A DNA stretch of 64,000 bases from Deinandra increscens subsp. villosa (lineage: Eukaryota; Streptophyta; Magnoliopsida; Asterales; Asteraceae): contig JBCNJP010000003.1 in NCBI GenBank assembly GCA_039602395.1, forward strand, positions 63,540,278 to 63,604,277. The letters are read 5' to 3'. The notes under the pieces are model-generated. The model saw nothing but the letters and a program-made list of their open reading frames with translations. It ran no database searches and was not told the origin of the DNA. Both the position numbers and the translations under genes were made by a program. Below, one piece after another: positions 29,581-39,264 of the stretch (position 1 is the first letter of the stretch; every line of letters begins with the position of its first letter).

Positions 29581-32500
29581 GGACAGCCAAGACGGTCTAT
29601 CAACAATCTCTGGTACGTTGATAGCGGTTGCTCCCGACACATGACCGGAGATCTGTCACTTTTGGAAGATGTAGAGGACTTCAATGGAGGTGGTGTATCA
29701 TTTGCAGGTGGTGTTGGTGGAAGAATCAGTAAGAAGGGAGTGGTGAGAAGTGGAAATCTGTCATTTTCTGACGTACACTATGTGGAGGAATTGTCTCACA
29801 GTTTGCTGAGTGTGTCTCAGATCTGTGACAAGGACTATTCTGTGATGTTCAATCGAAAAGAATGTATTATTTTGAAGCCTGGTGTGAAGATTCCCGAGGA
29901 GTGCGTACTGATGCGTACTCCAAGACGATCAAATTCATATCTTCTCAACATGAGCAAACCTCCAACGTCAGAAGAAGCATGCCTCATATCGAAGCAGAAT
30001 GAAAATTTGGCTATGTTGTGGCATCGACGACTAGGGCATGCTAATATGAAGAATTTGACCAAGCTCGCGAAGGGAGAGCATGTCAGAAAGCTGCCGATTA
30101 AAGACTTCTCAACAGTTGAAAAATGTGTGGCATGTGCGAAGGGGAAGCAGCACAAGTTGCCACATCGTCCAAAGATAGCTAATTCAGTATCGTCAGTTCT
30201 ACAACTCTTACACATGGATTTATTTGGACCTATGCAAGTTCAGAGCATCAGCAAGTTCTCTTACTGCCTCGTGATTGTAGATGACTACTCACGATTCACT
30301 TGGGTCTATTTTTTGTCAAACAAGTATGAAACTCCAGCCCTAGTGAAGCAGTTTGTCACACTTATAGAGAACCAGCTGAACAAGAAGGTCAAAGCTATCA
30401 GATCAGATAATGGAACGGAGTTCAAGAATGCTGAGTTGAATATGTTTTGTGGGGCTAAAGGCATAGAGAGACAGTTTAGTGCTCCCTACACTCCACAACA
30501 GAATGGAGTAGCCGAGAGAAGGAATAGGACACTCATTGAAGCTGCAAGGACGATGATGTGTGAAGCAAAACTACCAATCTTCTTCTGGGCTGAAGCAGTC
30601 AACACAGCATGCTATGTGCAAAATCGGGTTTTGTTGAACAAACGTCATGAGAAAACTCCATATCAGATTGTCTACAAAGAGAAGCCGACAGTGGGTTATT
30701 TCAAGACTTTCGGGTGTCCGTGCACGGTGCTGATTCAGTCCGACGTAGGGAAATTCGAGGCGAAAGCGGATGAGTGTTATTTCGTTGGTTACTCAGGGAA
30801 TAGTGCTTATCGAGTCTATAACAAGACCACCGGCTTGATTATTGAAGCATTCAATGTGGACTGGCTTGAAGACAACCCGACGGATGCAGGGACCGGACCA
30901 GATTGGATCTTTAACTATGGGTCACTGTTTGAGGGTTTTAAGTTTTCAAATGATCTTCATAATTTGGGGGAAGAAGAAGAGATTATCACACAGCCTTCTG
31001 AATCAAGACCTTCTGTTGAAAAAGTCTGTGATAAAGCCCCAGTTCCAGTTCCAACAACGGTCACCGCAGATGTCAACGCAGATGCTTCAGGAACTTCAGG
31101 AACGTGTGATGTTGATTCAGAAATTCAACAAGGTTCAGGTATTAGTGATATAAATGATAATCTTGTGAATTCTAATCTGCCTGTTTCAGTGTCTGTGCCA
31201 GATATTCAGGTTTCAAGGATCAACAAGGACCATCCGGTCAGCAATATTCTTGGACCAGTGACGTCAGGAGTTAGAACTAGAAGCCGCACAGGAGACATCA
31301 ATGTCTGCATGTACTCGTGCTTTATCTCCCAGATTGAGCCTCCAAATGTGATGGTAGCTCTCAGAGATCCGAGCTGGATCGAGGCCATGCACAACGAATT
31401 GAATCAATTCTCAAAGCTGGGAGTGTGGCGGCTAGTCAAGAGGCCAGATAACAAGAAGGTTATACCCACCCGTTGGTTGTACAAGAACAAAAAGGATGAC
31501 ACGGGTGTAATCGTTCGAAACAAGGCAAGGTTAATTGTCCAAGGTCACCGTCAGATACATGGAATTGACTATGATGAGGTGTATGCCCCTGTAGCAAGAT
31601 TGGAAGCCATCCGGATATTTCTTGCGGTTGCATCTTATCTGAATTTTACGGTGCACCAGATGGATGTGAAGACAGCATTTCTGTATGCTGAGATGAATGA
31701 AGAGGTGTATGTGACTCAACCACCTGGGTTCATAGATGAGGAGCATCCAGATCATGTGTATCTGCTGGATAAAGCATTGTATGGTTTACATCAAGCTCCA
31801 AGAACGTGGTATGAGACGTTGTCAACACACCTGGTGGAAAATGGGTATACTAGAGGGGTGGTGGATCAGACGTTGTTCAGAAAACGGGTGGAAGATCACA
31901 TTATCATGGTGCAAGTATATGTGGATGACATCATTTATGGATCAACGAATGAAGATCTATGCACCGAATTTGAAGAGATTATGAGGAAGAAGTTTGAGAT
32001 GAGCGATCAGGGGGAAATGAGTTTCTTCCTAGCCTTGCAGGTTAAACAAGATGAATCTGGGATTCTTATTCATCAAGCCAAGTATGTGAATGAGATCCTA
32101 GAGAAATTCAAGATGCAAGACTCAAAGCCGATCTCAACTCCAATGGCATCCCGACCTCTTTTGTCAGCAGATGCAGACGGGGAGTCAGTAAGCGAGTTCA
32201 TGTATCGCTCCATGATTGGTTCTCTGATGTACCTAACAGCAAGTCGGCCAGATATTATGCATGCAGTTTGCTTGTGTGCTCGTTATCAGGCTAACCCTAA
32301 ACTTTCTCATTTGAATGCTGTTAAACGTATATTTCGGTATCTAAAGGGCAGGCCTCGGCTTGGTCTTTGGTACCCAAAGAACACTGACTTTCAATTGTAT
32401 GCTTATACTGACAGTGACTATGGAGGCAGTGACTTGGATCGGAAGTCAACAACGGGAGGATGTCAATATTTGGGCGATCGACTCATCTCATGGCAGAGCA

Positions 32501-32865
32501 AGAAGCAGCATACCGTATCCAAATCAACTGCAGAAGCTGAGTACGTGGCCGCATCTGCCGGTACCTCACAGGTAGTGTGGATCCAGAATCAGCTCACGGA
32601 TTACGGTATGGAATTCGTTAACACTCCAATTTTCTGTGATAATGCTGCTGCTCTGGAAATTGTGAAAAACCCCGTTCATCACTCTAAAACAAAGCACATA
32701 GACATCAAGGTACACTTCATACGTGATTGTTATGATCGGGAGTTGATTCAGCTTCAGAAGGTAAGCTCAGACCAAAACGTGTCTGATATCTTCACAAAAC
32801 CCCTCCCACGACCAAATTTTGAAATGTGCGTCGAAGGCCTTCGGATGATTGCCTTCGAGGAATGA
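29581..32865 (+). CDS. pol: Element C Pol: protease, integrase, RT, RNase H
   Basis: The frame is open from the acceptor at 29581; the first ATG (29641) falls inside the protease motif WYVDSGCSRHMTG, so it is not a natural start and Pol must come from splicing or recoding. Counting from that ATG: pre-integrase LWHRRLGHANMKNL (about 125) and CVACAKGKQH; integrase DLFGP, IRSDNGTEFKN (about 257), YTPQQNGVAERRNRT; variable acidic linker; RT WLYKNKKDDTG, QMDVKTAFLYAEM, YVDDIIYGS (about 760); RNase H YTDSDYGGS (about 920), STAEAEYVAAS (about 962) and DNAAALEIVKNPVHHSKTKHIDIK. Complete and uninterrupted, normal size for a Copia pol. Confidence 0.95.
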   Translation, partial: GQPRRSINNLWYVDSGCSRHMTGDLSLLEDVEDFNGGGVSFAGGVGGRISKKGVVRSGNLSFSDVHYVEELSHSLLSVSQICDKDYSVMFNRKECIILKPGVKIPEECVLMRTPRRSNSYLLNMSKPPTSEEACLISKQNENLAMLWHRRLGHANMKNLTKLAKGEHVRKLPIKDFSTVEKCVACAKGKQHKLPHRPKIANSVSSVLQLLHMDLFGPMQVQSISKFSYCLVIVDDYSRFTWVYFLSNKYETPALVKQFVTLIENQLNKKVKAIRSDNGTEFKNAELNMFCGAKGIERQFSAPYTPQQNGVAERRNRTLIEAARTMMCEAKLPIFFWAEAVNTACYVQNRVLLNKRHEKTPYQIVYKEKPTVGYFKTFGCPCTVLIQSDVGKFEAKADECYFVGYSGNSAYRVYNKTTGLIIEAFNVDWLEDNPTDAGTGPDWIFNYGSLFEGFKFSNDLHNLGEEEEIITQPSESRPSVEKVCDKAPVPVPTTVTADVNADASGTSGTCDVDSEIQQGSGISDINDNLVNSNLPVSVSVPDIQVSRINKDHPVSNILGPVTSGVRTRSRTGDINVCMYSCFISQIEPPNVMVALRDPSWIEAMHNELNQFSKLGVWRLVKRPDNKKVIPTRWLYKNKKDDTGVIVRNKARLIVQGHRQIHGIDYDEVYAPVARLEAIRIFLAVASYLNFTVHQMDVKTAFLYAEMNEEVYVTQPPGFIDEEHPDHVYLLDKALYGLHQAPRTWYETLSTHLVENGYTRGVVDQTLFRKRVEDHIIMVQVYVDDIIYGSTNEDLCTEFEEIMRKKFEMSDQGEMSFFLALQVKQDESGILIHQAKYVNEILEKFKMQDSKPISTPMASRPLLSADADGESVSEFMYRSMIGSLMYLTASRPDIMHAVCLCARYQANPKLSHLNAVKRIFRYLKGRPRLGLWYPKNTDFQLYAYTDSDYGGSDLDRKSTTGGCQYLGDRLISWQSKKQHTVSKSTAEAEYVAASAGTSQVVWIQNQLTDYGMEFVNTPIFCDNAAALEIVKNPVHHSKTKHIDIKVHFIRDCYDRELIQLQKVSSDQNVSDIFTKPLPRPNFEMCVEGLRMIAFEE

Positions 32866-34040
32866 TCTGATCAATTTGTGCTTGTAAATATTTTTTTTAA
32901 AAAAAAAATAAAATAAAAAAAAATATATATAAAAAATAGAAAATTTTAAAAAAAAAATATAGTGTTTGTTTTTCAAAAGCCTCATAAAAACAGGGGAAGA
33001 AATATAATTGTCTCAGAAAATACAAAAATATCTGTTTGAGGTTTTTATGATGTCTTTTGTTTTGCCTTGAGTTGGTAGGAAGTGATATAAATTTCCATGA
33101 CGATCGGAGACTGACACGCGTAAGGCAGAAGTGAAAGACGTCTCAAAGATGATGTTCGGTAAGATAAATCAAAAACTATGATCATCCATGTAAGTGCAAT
33201 AATCTTAAACTCTATACGTGTTTAGCTTTCCATCCTAGTTTACATAGTTTAAAAGACTGAGTCCCAGCAAAAACGGGTTGAGAGTGGTATTACCTAGTAT
33301 TCACTCTCTCACACACCATGTTTATGCTAACATGACAACGCCACAGAAAGAGTCAAAAGAAAAAGAAAAATGAAAAGTCAAAAGAAAATTGAAAAAGAAA
33401 ATTCAAAAAAATAGTGTTGAAAATAAAGTCAATTATTTTGTTGGTCTTCTCTGCGTGCTTATGCGGCCGACCTGATCATCAACGGATAATTATAAAATAA
33501 GTGGTAGTCAATGTGGCATTGCATGGTTCCTCAAGTTGGGGGTTTGTGAATCCTCAATAAACTCTGAGGTTGGGTAGGTTTTGCTATGAACAATTGGGTG
33601 TGGGGACTGATAAACATAACGGTAACAATGTACCATAATTTTAAGCACTTAAAATGATTTTTAACTGGATGTGAGTTTATATGATATAAAATTTTGAGCA
33701 ATCGTTTAGAGCGTCAAGTAACGGAAAGCTGAAAAGGGTTCCTCAGTTGAAGAAGCGTCTGGTATGATCCATGAAAAATATCTGATTCGAGGCAAGTTGT
33801 TTCTAATTTCAGTGATTTTTTTTAAATTGTTTTATATTTTATGTTTTATACTTAAATATTTATTTTTTATTTTATTTTATTGTTTATTTTGTTAATCATG
33901 ATCAGATACTCGGGGTATGAGTCTGAGGGGAAGTGTCGTGAATTCTCAAAACTCTTTGAAGTTAACATTTTTTTAAGAGAATTTTTTTAAGTTTGGGGGT
34001 ATGTGTATGATTTACAAAACATGAGGGGCCAATGTGGAAA
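32866..34040 (+). other. Non-coding region downstream of C pol
   Basis: AT-rich and without a gene. It starts with A/T runs, then holds a 7-bp hairpin GAGAGTG/CACTCTC (about 33279-33315) and the stem-loop module at 33431-33491. Confidence 0.7.
33431..33491 (+). ncRNA. Single stem-loop module, element C
   Basis: Outer stem AATTAT/ATAATT (33431-33436 with 33486-33491) plus GTTG/CAAC, and the characteristic strands TCTGCG and CCGACCTGAT around a short inner hairpin with loop TTAT instead of GNRA. It lies about 570 nt after pol, similar to the triple modules in E (about 710 nt after pol) and B (about 690 nt after gag). Confidence 0.55.
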
Positions 34041-35016
34041 TTTTTGTTAAACAAAACCCCTCACCTTATCTCCGATCCCTCATATCTTTCTCACTCCATT
34101 TACGATCAACCCTCTCTCTGCGTTTACGACTCAACCAGAAAACCCTAACCACCGTGTTCCCTCGCCGGAAAAACGTTTCCGACCTCCTCCGGCCATCCTT
34201 TCTGTCATCAGACCTCACCATCTCACTCGAAATCATTTTCCGACCACGAAAACGCCCGAACCCCTCTCCAATCGACTGTGTTTTCCAGTGATTTCACGGG
34301 TTTTAAGAGTTCGAGACCGACCTAGTTATTCTTGTGTTTCGGTGTGAAATACTCGTGCTTTGAAGACGGTTTTGTATTTAGAACCCATTAAAGGTAATGG
34401 TGGTTGATCTTTTTGAGTATCTTTGGTGTTTTAACGTGTTTCCGAGTTGGTTGCAGGTTCGAAAATGGCGGATTTGGGTGATTACGATCGGGCAGGTTGA
34501 AGACGATGACCTTTCGGTGTTTGCGATCACCGATTACGATCGGCGATTACGATCGCTGTATACGACATTCGTTTGCGATCCATGTTTACGATTGGGTGTT
34601 TACGATTGGGCTCCTGAGATATTATTTCTTCGGGTTTACGACTGGACTCAATGATTTCGATTGGGCCAAAATCAAACTGATCGTAAATCCAAATGAATTA
34701 TCGTAAACCCATACTTTTGATCGTAATCAAATCTGGTTAATCATAAACTCACTCAATGGATCGTAAACTCATGATAATCTCATAAACACTTAATTTTTTT
34801 TAATTTTCATCAAACTTAAACATGTTTAAAGACAAAATTTATGATGTTTGTGAAACGTGCAATTCAAAATCAAATAGTTTTCTTGAACGATTCAATTGAG
34901 ATTTTTAGAAAATTTTCAAATTAAATGGGATAATCAATTTGAACTTCAAGAATTTGTTGACAAACATAATTAAGTGTTAATGAACGAATCTGATGCATAT
35001 GTCTTGTCTTTCTCAG
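34041..35016 (+). promoter_or_regulatory. Putative leader and 5'-UTR intron of the C downstream ORF, with TTTACGA array
   Basis: A C/T-rich leader-like stretch (about 34041-34300) runs to a donor AAAG|GTAATG at 34393/34394. The region ends in GTCTTGTCTTTCTCAG (35016), a strong acceptor directly before the ATG. If joined, a 623-nt intron is removed; a second acceptor-like GTTGCAG at about 34456 could be used instead. GTTTACGA/GATTACGATCG motifs, forward and reverse, are spread over about 34100-34760. I see no clear TATA box. Confidence 0.5.
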
Positions 35017-37620
35017 ATGGCTGAAGAGATGCTGATTCAAGACATAAAATATGAACCAGACCACTGTATGCCAGCTTTTCTGGAGGACCCACCAGAAAAA
35101 CACATGGAGCTGTTCTACTCACTGGTAGCTGGAATGAACACATGCAAGATCAACTATGCTTTACGGACGAATGTTCTGATTGACGAGATGCTGGTGAGAG
35201 AGTTTTGGGGAACTGCCAGGGCAAATTCTGACAAGACAAGGATTACCGCAACGGTCAATAACAGACAAATTGTTATTGAGGAAGAAGATATACGGCAAGG
35301 ACTGAACATTACTGATGATGCTTCACATCCTATCAAGTATCCGAAGGAGGTAGTTCTGGCAGGGGCGCAATCAATGGGGTATGAAGGAAAATTTCCGCCC
35401 ATCTTCAAGAAGCTTTTGCCGCACTACTGGAGGTGTCTGGCGCACTTTATGCAGAAATCTTTCCTTGGAAAAAGAACAAGCTTCGATCAATTAAATCAAC
35501 TTCATGGAACTGCCTTTGTTGCTTTGGCCTTAGATTGGAACTTCAACTTTTCAAAGATGATGCTGATTGATTGGATAGGAAATGCAGAACTAAGTGCCAG
35601 AGAACAATTTTTAATGACACCGAGGTTTGTCCAAATGGTGGTGATGATGAAGTATCCAACGATAGAGGAGAGGATTGAGAAGCTGGATGTGAAAGTAATG
35701 GATATTGGGGTGTTTGGGCTGCAAACCCAGGATAGACCAGGTAAAAAGTCTTTTGAAGGTAGACTGGAGTGGGTTAAGAGGGGTGCATTTCCAGAAGTTG
35801 CACGGGAGCAAGTTATGGATGATTCAGAGCCTGAGGCAGATGTTCCTGTTATTAATGCATCCATTGCTGAGGAACAAGATGTAACGGCAATTACTGCTGT
35901 CAATGTTCAGGAGGATGATGTCATTCCGTCCGACGAAGAAAATATAATGGATGACATTCTCGCTGGACAAGACATAGCTGAAGATGATATCTATAGAGAC
36001 TTGGAGCCTCTAATCCACAAAAGGTCAAGAGAAGATATGGTTGGGTCGTCTGGTAGTGATGATACGCCTCCTGAGATAAATTTAACTGTCGATGATGTTC
36101 TTGTTGAGGAACCTGCGCCTGTCCGTGAGCCATCTCCTCGTAGAAAATCTGATCCAAGAAACGTTCGGTTCAAGCTCACCAAGACGAGCTCCAGTATAAT
36201 GCTTATAGAACCAACTGAACCAAATTCTGAGGGACTCACTGGACGGGAAGAAACAAATGAAGAAGCCAGTCAAGAACAACCTTCTGCTACTCAGACAGAA
36301 GCGGTGCAAGATCAACCTACCCTTGTGCAGCACAATAGTCCGATTCTGAACGTGCAAAGCCCTGTACGTGAAGATAGGCAATTTCTGGAGGTTGATAGCA
36401 CCTTCGTTGTTCCTAGTCCGGTTAGAATAAGCCTCTCTACCGTGACAAGCCAACCTCTCGCAGCTCCAGGTTTCCGCCCTTTAATGGCTGCTGAGCTTCC
36501 AGTTGATCTGAGGATTAGTTCTGATCCTCAGATTAACTTCCTGATTTCTCAGAATAGGATGAGACAAAATGAGATCAAGGCTCTCATGGAAGAAAATCAG
36601 CGTCTGAGAGAGAAGGAGGAAGCAAACAGCAAATATATGAAAGGATATGAGGTAGCTGACAAGGAAAGGATGGAATATCTCTACAATATGATAAAGGGGC
36701 TGAGAAAGAAGATCAATGAACTGACAGGTGGTGCAGGGCCTGGCAACACAGGTGCCTCAGGTCAGAGTTCATCTCAAGCAGCAGGAGCTATGGAGGCAGA
36801 TGATGGTGATGAGAATATGGAGATGCCAGATTACGCCCGATGTGGCAGAGTTATCTCCAAAGCCCCTGAAGGTCACGAGAACTGGTTCAGAGAGTTCTTC
36901 CAAGGACCAGCTCCCATTCTTTACACCATCGACGTTGGCAAAAGCTCAATTGATAAGCATGGGAGTTGTGAGGAAATCCTATGTTGGCACTACGACATGG
37001 AGAAGAAGATCTTTGCTGTTATCCGTGACGGCTACAGTCCAGTGGAGTACTATCAATCTCGTGCTCAATTCCACTCCTGGACTGAGCCTGAGATAAGGAA
37101 ACTTCTGAGAGCTCCATTTATCAACAGATGGAATGGACCAGAGGGAAATCAGATCAGAGATAACCTGCTGGGCCACATGCAGAGTGATTTCAGGGATTTT
37201 GAGCTAAAAGAAGTGAGATGGAGAGAGACAGGAACTGACCCTGTGACAGGGGAGCCAATTGGAGAAGTACGGAGGCCACCGACCAAGCGCACTAGGGTCA
37301 TCAACATGTTGGATGAGATCGAGGATGGAACACTGGTACGAAATTTTGACTGCTGGTACTACGATCCAACAACACATGAGGTGGTGGTTCTCTGTAAACC
37401 GATGCGTCAATTCCGATTTTATGACCCGGTGGATCTTCTTCGATTTGGTGAAAGAGATATAAAGCTTCTGGCCACCCAACCCATTCTTGCAGACGAGACT
37501 GATATGGTAAATGCGGTAAGGGTTGGCATCTTCGATGGTGCAGCTAAGAAGATTGTAGAGAAGGGATGGTGGTTTAACAACGTGCAAACCTCATTCAGAT
37601 TTGACTTGCTGCTGCCGTAG
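35017..37620 (+). CDS. Downstream ORF of element C, 867 aa, unknown function
   Basis: Intact ORF in the position where some SIRE elements carry an env-like gene. I choose the ATG at 35017, directly after the acceptor, over the in-frame ATG at 34993. N-terminal globular region (about 1-250): YALRTNVLIDEMLVREFW, ITDDASHPI, SMGYEGKFPPIFKKLLPHYW, DQLNQLHGTAFVALALDWN, FLMTPRFVQMVVMMKYP. Then a long acidic, Pro/Ser/Thr-rich linker, a coiled coil (about 510-570: ENQRLREKEEANSKYMK, MIKGLRKKINEL), and a C-terminal globular domain (about 600-867) rich in Trp and Tyr. I see no signal peptide or clear membrane segment, so it does not look like a classical envelope protein. E encodes a diverged homologue. 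It may be a captured plant gene; I cannot identify it. Confidence 0.8.
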   Translation: MAEEMLIQDIKYEPDHCMPAFLEDPPEKHMELFYSLVAGMNTCKINYALRTNVLIDEMLVREFWGTARANSDKTRITATVNNRQIVIEEEDIRQGLNITDDASHPIKYPKEVVLAGAQSMGYEGKFPPIFKKLLPHYWRCLAHFMQKSFLGKRTSFDQLNQLHGTAFVALALDWNFNFSKMMLIDWIGNAELSAREQFLMTPRFVQMVVMMKYPTIEERIEKLDVKVMDIGVFGLQTQDRPGKKSFEGRLEWVKRGAFPEVAREQVMDDSEPEADVPVINASIAEEQDVTAITAVNVQEDDVIPSDEENIMDDILAGQDIAEDDIYRDLEPLIHKRSREDMVGSSGSDDTPPEINLTVDDVLVEEPAPVREPSPRRKSDPRNVRFKLTKTSSSIMLIEPTEPNSEGLTGREETNEEASQEQPSATQTEAVQDQPTLVQHNSPILNVQSPVREDRQFLEVDSTFVVPSPVRISLSTVTSQPLAAPGFRPLMAAELPVDLRISSDPQINFLISQNRMRQNEIKALMEENQRLREKEEANSKYMKGYEVADKERMEYLYNMIKGLRKKINELTGGAGPGNTGASGQSSSQAAGAMEADDGDENMEMPDYARCGRVISKAPEGHENWFREFFQGPAPILYTIDVGKSSIDKHGSCEEILCWHYDMEKKIFAVIRDGYSPVEYYQSRAQFHSWTEPEIRKLLRAPFINRWNGPEGNQIRDNLLGHMQSDFRDFELKEVRWRETGTDPVTGEPIGEVRRPPTKRTRVINMLDEIEDGTLVRNFDCWYYDPTTHEVVVLCKPMRQFRFYDPVDLLRFGERDIKLLATQPILADETDMVNAVRVGIFDGAAKKIVEKGWWFNNVQTSFRFDLLLP

Positions 37621-37645
37621 AAGAGAAGTTCAAATGTTTCATGCC

Positions 37646-37656
37646 TAGGGGAAGAT
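37646..37656 (+). promoter_or_regulatory. Polypurine tract of element C
   Basis: TAGGGGAAGAT directly before the 3' LTR and 26 nt after the downstream ORF stop; primes plus-strand DNA. Confidence 0.85.
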
Positions 37657-38049
37657 TGTTGGGCTATATTTAATTGAGGCATGAACATTTGTGTTTGGGC
37701 TTGTTAGTTTATGTTTTGGGCTAGTCATTTTATTTGTAGTTGGGCTTAACTAGTTTGCGACTTGGGCTTGTTGGGCCAGACTAGGTTTACGATTATGTGT
37801 AGAGGTAGTATATAAACCTCATTTTGAGTAGTTGTATGCAAGCTTTTCTAATACAAAATCACTGTTTACGATTTCTTGATTGCAACTGTTTACGATCAGC
37901 TTCAATAGTAGTGCTTAATCATTCAAGACTTCATCTTTATCAAAGATCTAGTCTATTCTTCTACTATTTCTCTTGAATCAAGCTTGTACGAGGATTCCGC
38001 ACTCGTATTTGGCTAGATATCGTGTAGGTGGTTTGATCTCGGACCTACA
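37657..38049 (+). repeat. 3' LTR of element C
   Basis: 393 bp, identical by eye to 25331-25723, followed by the CAAGT duplication. Confidence 0.96.
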
Positions 38050-38488
38050 CAAGTCTTATCTCCTTTGTAGCCGGATTGCCTTCATACTTTTTCTCCAAAC
38101 CAACCCAAATCTCATGGCCTGAAGTAGCCTCACGAAATTGATGTAGCAAGTCATCATTCAATGCCATCTTTATACAACCCAATGCACGCATGTCAAGTTT
38201 CCTTTGTGCCCTTTCAGCAGGAGTCAGCGAATCCCAAGGTTTTAGAATCATTTTCTTCTTGGGATGAGGAGGATCAGCAACAGTAACAGCAGCAGTGCCA
38301 GTAGCAGTAGCTTCTTCAATTTCAAACACAGCTGGACCTTCAACGATTGAAGTCAATAGATCACAATCAACATACTCCAGAAACAGCACAAACTTCCCTT
38401 TCTAATCATCGAAGTCACTTGCACCCATCAGTTTTGGTGGACGATTGTGACCTTGCATGACAGGAGCAAACTGATTTCCTTCAGCCAT
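38050..38488 (-). pseudogene. gag: Element E gag, N-terminal part
   Basis: Starts with the ATG at 38486-38488 (MAEGNQFAPVMQG) and runs to the C insertion at 38050, resuming at 25330. Conserved words: PPKLMGASDFDD, CIKMALNDDLLHQFREATSGHEIW, KKYEGNPATKEIR. A TAG at 38402-38404 replaces an expected tryptophan codon. Capsid region of Gag. Confidence 0.85.
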
Positions 38489-39247
38489 TGGAAGTGAGAA
38501 ACACGAAAATTTAGCACAAACTTGCTAAATTGACTAACGGTTCAGACGGATTTAACGCTTGGTTCAAAATGCTCAAATGCTTGTAGAATGCTTGAATTCA
38601 CACAAATCCTACATTCACAAACATTAACAAACATAATTAGTCATAAGCAAGTGAGATTTCTGCAATAATTTTGAAAAGTCAAATTTTCAGACTTAGCCAA
38701 AATTTGAACAGCTTGTTCTTGAGCAATTTCAAACTTTAAAAAATCAATATTGATAAAAACAATGTTTAAGATCATCAATAGGTTCGAAATTCATGTAGGA
38801 ACACATTACTCAACTGACACAAACTCCAAAAACCACTCTAAATGACCTAATTTGATGGAATACTAAGATTATGTGAAGAACACCAAAAACCACCACTTTT
38901 AGCCACTAAAATCTTCAATACTTGATGGTTTTGAGAGAAATCAGTGCCTATAGGTTCGGTTTTAGGTGTAATAACCTCGCCATTTATCAATTTCAACAAA
39001 GATTCAACAGAAAAATGAATTTGGAAAAATTTCTCAAGTACAGACTATAAAAAATTACGAACTGTTCTTGGCCAAATCTTCAAAAATCGACTAGTTAGCT
39101 TGAGTTTTACTGAAATATGAGTGTAGCATTGTGTTTCTTGAGTGATTTCTACCAAGAATCAACTCAAACAACAAGCAAATCCATCCAAAATTGACAACTC
39201 ATATGAGATTTTCTCCATTTTGAGAAAAACTTAAAAAATGAAGAACC
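38489..39247 (-). other. Leader of element E
   Basis: AT-rich untranslated leader of about 760 nt between primer site and gag. No gene and no CGCT-type motif array seen here. Confidence 0.7.
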
Positions 39248-39264
39248 TGGCTCTGATACCAATT
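39248..39264 (-). promoter_or_regulatory. Primer binding site of element E
   Basis: Minus-strand TTGGTATCAGAGCCAGG next to the LTR end, initiator-Met tRNA type. Confidence 0.9.

Larger units (their letters stand above)
25331..38049 (+). mobile_element. Element C: young, apparently complete SIRE-type Copia with downstream ORF
   Basis: 12,719 bp, plus strand. LTRs 25331-25723 and 37657-38049 are 393 bp each and identical by eye. The target duplication CAAGT is at 25326-25330 and 38050-38054. Order: LTR, primer site, leader with TTTACGA array, gag (26309), extended gag ORF (27624), pol (to 32865), non-coding region with a stem-loop module, second TTTACGA array and leader, 867-aa downstream ORF, polypurine tract, LTR. 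Pol and the downstream ORF are uninterrupted. Identical LTRs mean very recent insertion. It is the best reference copy in the window. Confidence 0.96.

Noticed and set aside
29641..29643. ATG at 29641 as the true start of C pol
   Set aside because: It falls inside the protease active-site motif, after the catalytic Asp, so a protein starting there would lack a working protease.
35017..37620. Ordinary host gene
   Set aside because: It lies between pol and the 3' LTR of one element bounded by a perfect duplication, 26 nt before the polypurine tract, and E carries a homologue at the same place.
35017..37620. Retroviral envelope protein
   Set aside because: No signal peptide, membrane segment or cleavage site seen; only the position fits.
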